Source of the DNA: Citrobacter youngae
GTDB lineage: Bacteria > Pseudomonadota > Gammaproteobacteria > Enterobacterales > Enterobacteriaceae
Assembly (NCBI RefSeq): GCF_003818115.1
Contig: NZ_RPOI01000023.1
Location: 1 to 64,000 of the forward strand
Reading direction: 5' to 3'
Length of the DNA: 64,000 bases
Both the position numbers and the translations under genes were made by a program. Shown here piece by piece: positions 61,442 through 64,000 of this stretch; within the stretch, counting starts at the first letter, position 1, and each line of letters opens with the position of its first letter. Below the pieces are notes generated by a model. That model worked only from the letters and a program-made list of their open reading frames with translations. It was not told where the DNA came from and did no database searches.

Positions 61442-61789
61442 ATGAAGATTTCCCGCCTTGGAGAAGCGCCGGATTACCGCTTCTCACTGGCAAATGAGCG
61501 TACGTTTCTGGCGTGGATCCGCACTGCGCTGGGTTTTCTGGCGGCGGGCGTTGGTCTTGATCAACTGGCCCCGGACTTTGCTACGCCAGTCATCCGTGAG
61601 GCACTTGCCTTGCTGCTGTGTCTGTTTGCGGGTGGTCTGGCGATCTACGGTTATCTGCGCTGGTTGCGAAATGAAAAGGCGATGCGTCTGAAAGAGGACA
61701 TGCCGTACACCAACAGCCTGCTGATTATCAGCGTCATGCTGACGCTTGTGGCGGTGATTGTTATGGCGCTGGTGCTGTATGCCGGGTAG
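61442..61789 (+). CDS. yidH: YidH, inner-membrane DUF202 protein
   Basis: A 115-residue protein with a short hydrophilic N-terminus and three transmembrane helices. The family motif ANERTFLAWIRTALGFLAAG is present. Function unknown. It overlaps yidG by 11 nt. Confidence 0.94.
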   Translation: MKISRLGEAPDYRFSLANERTFLAWIRTALGFLAAGVGLDQLAPDFATPVIREALALLLCLFAGGLAIYGYLRWLRNEKAMRLKEDMPYTNSLLIISVMLTLVAVIVMALVLYAG

Positions 61790-62141
61790 TCGTAAGGCCC
61801 GTCGCCAGTCCGATCCTGGTCTACAACCGGAACGGACATCGCTGGCCTGGTTTCGCACGTTGCTAGGCTATGGCGCACTGATGGCGCTGGCGATTAAGCA
61901 TAACTGGCATCAGGCGGGAGCGTTATTCTGGGTTTCAATAGCGGTGCTGGCAATTGTGGCGATTATTCTCTGGCGCTACACCCGCAGCCGTAACCTGATG
62001 GATGTTACGCATAGCGATTTTTCTGAATCTCGTGCGGTGCGTGACAAATTTATGATCTCCCTCGCGGTGTTATCCCTTGCAATACTGTTTGCTGTAACAC
62101 ACGTTCGCCAACTTATCGTATATATCGGGAATTTTGCATGA
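61779..62141 (+). CDS. yidG: YidG, inner-membrane DUF202 protein
   Basis: A 120-residue paralogue of YidH with the motif PERTSLAWFRTLLGYGALM and three helices. The ATG at 61779 overlaps the end of yidH, and its TGA overlaps the yidF ATG (ATGA). The pair plausibly forms a membrane complex; function unknown. Confidence 0.92.
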   Translation: MPGSRKARRQSDPGLQPERTSLAWFRTLLGYGALMALAIKHNWHQAGALFWVSIAVLAIVAIILWRYTRSRNLMDVTHSDFSESRAVRDKFMISLAVLSLAILFAVTHVRQLIVYIGNFA

Positions 62142-62668
62142 CAGTATGTGAGGACATGGATGTTAGTGAGGGTATTTTAAAGGTGGTGATTGATCACCAG
62201 AAGAGTTTGCAACCTATTGAACTGTACCGTGATTTACGACAAGGCGATGTTCGTCTCGTACAGTTTATCCCTCTGATTAAGCGCGATGAAGCAGGCAACC
62301 TGACGGCTGAATCTGTCACACCAGAAGGGTGGGGGCAGTTTTTAAATACGATATTTGATATCTGGGTTCGTGAAGATATTAATCGGGTATCTATTCAGCT
62401 TTTTGATAAAACTCTGCGTCGATGGTGTGGTCTGGCGGTTCAAATTGAACGGCAATCGACCTCACAGCAGAGCGTGCGTTGTCGGTCATGTTCCTTATCG
62501 CAATTTTACCGTGGTGATTGCCCGGTGCATGGGGATACTCACGGGGAAAATGTGCTGTGTGCGGGATATCAGGCCTTCTTTGAACACTCATCACCCCATA
62601 TGCGCGTCATGCGCGATCTGATTAAACAGCATCGCTCACCGATGGAGCTGATGGCGATGCTGCGTTGA
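62138..62668 (+). CDS. yidF: YidF, remnant of an anaerobic sulfatase-maturase-like protein
   Basis: A 176-residue protein in the position of E. coli yidF, overlapping yidG by 4 nt. By family knowledge the sequence resembles the C-terminal half of radical-SAM/SPASM sulfatase-maturating enzymes: RLVQFIPLIKRD, VTPEGWGQFLNTIFDIWVRED, then CRSCSLSQFYRGDCPVHG and CAGYQAFFEHSSPHM. The N-terminal CxxxCxxC cluster and much of the middle SPASM region are missing, so it cannot be a working maturase. Cys115, Cys118, Cys128 and Cys141 remain. A start at 62156 (MDVSEGILK) is also possible. It may be a repurposed or decaying gene. Confidence 0.8.
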   Translation: MTVCEDMDVSEGILKVVIDHQKSLQPIELYRDLRQGDVRLVQFIPLIKRDEAGNLTAESVTPEGWGQFLNTIFDIWVREDINRVSIQLFDKTLRRWCGLAVQIERQSTSQQSVRCRSCSLSQFYRGDCPVHGDTHGENVLCAGYQAFFEHSSPHMRVMRDLIKQHRSPMELMAMLR

Positions 62669-62680
62669 GATCAGAGGGGG

Positions 62681-64000
62681 TTAGCGCCCTTTCGCCAGGT
62701 ATTGCGCCATCTCGGTTTCCGGCACCATGCCGCCGCCGGTCGCCCACACCAGGTGCGTGGCGTTATTGAGCTGATCCGCGCTCAATCCTTGCATCTGCTG
62801 GTAATTCGTGGAGGCGCAAACGTGCTGAGGGCCAGCCATGCCCGCCAGCGCCGATGGCTCAAGGCGAATACCTTCTTCCTGCGCCAGCCAGCCCAGCATA
62901 TCGTACATAGTCTGATCGTCCAGGGTGTACAGTCCGTCGAGCAGGCGTTCCATCGCCCGGCCAACAAAGCCCGAGGCGCGACCGACTGCCAGCCCATCTG
63001 CCGCCGTCAGATTATCGATGCCGATATCCTGCACGGAAATGGTATCGTGCAGCCCGGTGTAAATCCCCAGCAGCATGCACGGGGAGTGGGTTGGTTCTGC
63101 GAAGAAGCAATGAACGTTGTCACCGAATGCCAGCTTCAGACCAAACGCCACGCCGCCAGGGCCACCACCCACACCGCATGGCAGGTAAACAAACAGCGGA
63201 TGATCGGCATCCACCACGCGCCCCTGCTGGGCAAACTGCGCCTTCAGACGCTGTCCGGCCACCGCATAGCCTAAGAACAGCGTGCGGGAATTTTCATCAT
63301 CGATAAAGAAACAGTTTGGATCGGACTGTGCCGCCTTACGACCTTGTTCAACCGCCACTCCGTAATCTTCTTCGTACTCCACCACCGTCACGCCGTGGCT
63401 GCGCAGCCTGGATTTTTTCCACGCGCGGGCATCGGCAGACATATGGACCGTAACGTTAAAGCCGATCCGGGCGCTCATGATGCCGATAGACATCCCCAGG
63501 TTGCCAGTTGAACCTACTGCGATGCTGTACTGGCTGAAGAACTGTTTGAACTCAGGAGAAAGCAGAATGCTGTAATCATCATTTGTCGTTAGCAGACCCG
63601 CTTTCAACGCCAGTTTTTCAGCGTGGGTCAGGACTTCATAAATGCCACCGCGGGCTTTAATTGAGCCAGAAATTGGCAAGTGACTGTCTTTCTTCAGCAG
63701 GATTTCGCCGTTAATGTGCTGCCCGAACTCTTTTTCCAGCCGTTTTTGCATGGCCGGGATGGCGGCCAGCTCAGATTCGATAATGCCCCCAGTAGCGGCA
63801 GTTTCCGGGAAGGCCTGCGCCAGATACGGTGCGAAGCGCGTCAGACGCGCGTGGGCATCCTCAACGTCGTGTGCTGTCAGGCCAACATACGGTAAACCTT
63901 CCGCAAGAGAGGTGGTGCCAGGGTTAAACCAGGTTGTCTCTTTCAGAGCCACCAGATCTTCCACTAAAGGATGCTGGGCGATAAGTGTTTGAATGTTTTC
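62681..64000 (-). CDS. dsdA: D-serine dehydratase DsdA (5' end beyond window)
   Basis: A PLP enzyme converting D-serine to pyruvate and ammonia, relieving D-serine toxicity. The frame remains open to the right edge, with [20 protein letters not shown] upstream of the first in-window GTG (63964); the initiator lies just outside, a few codons away. Signature [19 protein letters not shown] holds the PLP lysine; the glycine loop is [18 protein letters not shown]. 3' end is 12 bp from yidF, convergent. In relatives dsdX and dsdC adjoin it. Confidence 0.96.
   Translation of the reverse strand, partial: ENIQTLIAQHPLVEDLVALKETTWFNPGTTSLAEGLPYVGLTAHDVEDAHARLTRFAPYLAQAFPETAATGGIIESELAAIPAMQKRLEKEFGQHINGEILLKKDSHLPISGSIKARGGIYEVLTHAEKLALKAGLLTTNDDYSILLSPEFKQFFSQYSIAVGSTGNLGMSIGIMSARIGFNVTVHMSADARAWKKSRLRSHGVTVVEYEEDYGVAVEQGRKAAQSDPNCFFIDDENSRTLFLGYAVAGQRLKAQFAQQGRVVDADHPLFVYLPCGVGGGPGGVAFGLKLAFGDNVHCFFAEPTHSPCMLLGIYTGLHDTISVQDIGIDNLTAADGLAVGRASGFVGRAMERLLDGLYTLDDQTMYDMLGWLAQEEGIRLEPSALAGMAGPQHVCASTNYQQMQGLSADQLNNATHLVWATGGGMVPETEMAQYLAKGR

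Overview
This window is the replication-origin region of an enterobacterial chromosome. It holds oriC, the complete F1Fo-ATP synthase operon and the dnaA-dnaN-recF-gyrB block. Gene order and protein sequence match the Escherichia/Salmonella/Citrobacter group. The absence of tnaCAB, bgl and dgo loci, the presence of dsdA next to yidF, and the moderate divergence of the proteins from E. coli K-12 as I remember them point to Citrobacter or a near relative rather than E. coli. No 16S sequence is present, so the genus is an inference.

Layout, left to right. Positions 1-126 are the P1-P2 promoter region of an rRNA operon that fires leftward out of the window. Next are yieP-hsrA (+), then the ribose operon rbsDACBKR (-) with two RbsR-type palindromes in front of rbsD, then kup (-). 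ravA-viaA (+) converge on asnA (-); asnC (+) and mioC (+) lead into oriC (about 15761-16027), followed by mnmG-rsmG and atpIBEFHAGDC. The atpC-glmU gap is unusually rich: two CRP/FNR-like palindromes, a 16-codon ORF and a two-tier hairpin. glmU and glmS are separated by REP sequences and an ERIC element. pstSCAB-phoU follows, with pho boxes in front and a second ERIC element, carrying an insertion, between pstS and pstC. Then come yieH (-), yieG (+), yieF, yieE and mdtL-yidZ (-), mnmE (-), and yidC-yidD-rnpA-rpmH (-), which diverge from dnaA-dnaN-recF-gyrB (+).

Right of gyrB the window becomes more accessory. yidA is followed by three tightly linked genes (53301-56559) for exported proteins: two predicted outer-membrane beta-barrels, one of them a POTRA-less BamA/TamA-type barrel, and a periplasmic protein I assign tentatively to DUF4056. 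Both internal junctions are UUGA overlaps, in which a UUG start shares bases with the UGA stop. This is the least described set in the window. yidR and the lipoprotein gene yidQ follow, then the ibpA-ibpB heat-shock pair with a sigma-32 promoter and RNA-thermometer leader, the transporter gene yidE, yidH-yidG-yidF and the 3' part of dsdA, which is cut by the window end.

The genes work in coherent groups: ribose uptake and phosphorylation; phosphate uptake and its PhoR/PhoU signalling; amino-sugar precursor synthesis (GlmU, GlmS); replication initiation, elongation and repair (DnaA, DnaN, RecF, GyrB); membrane-protein insertion, tRNA processing and tRNA modification (YidC, RnpA, MnmE, MnmG); and energy conversion (Atp). 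No insertion sequence, prophage, CRISPR array, tRNA gene or complete rRNA gene was seen. REP/BIME units occur at most operon boundaries.
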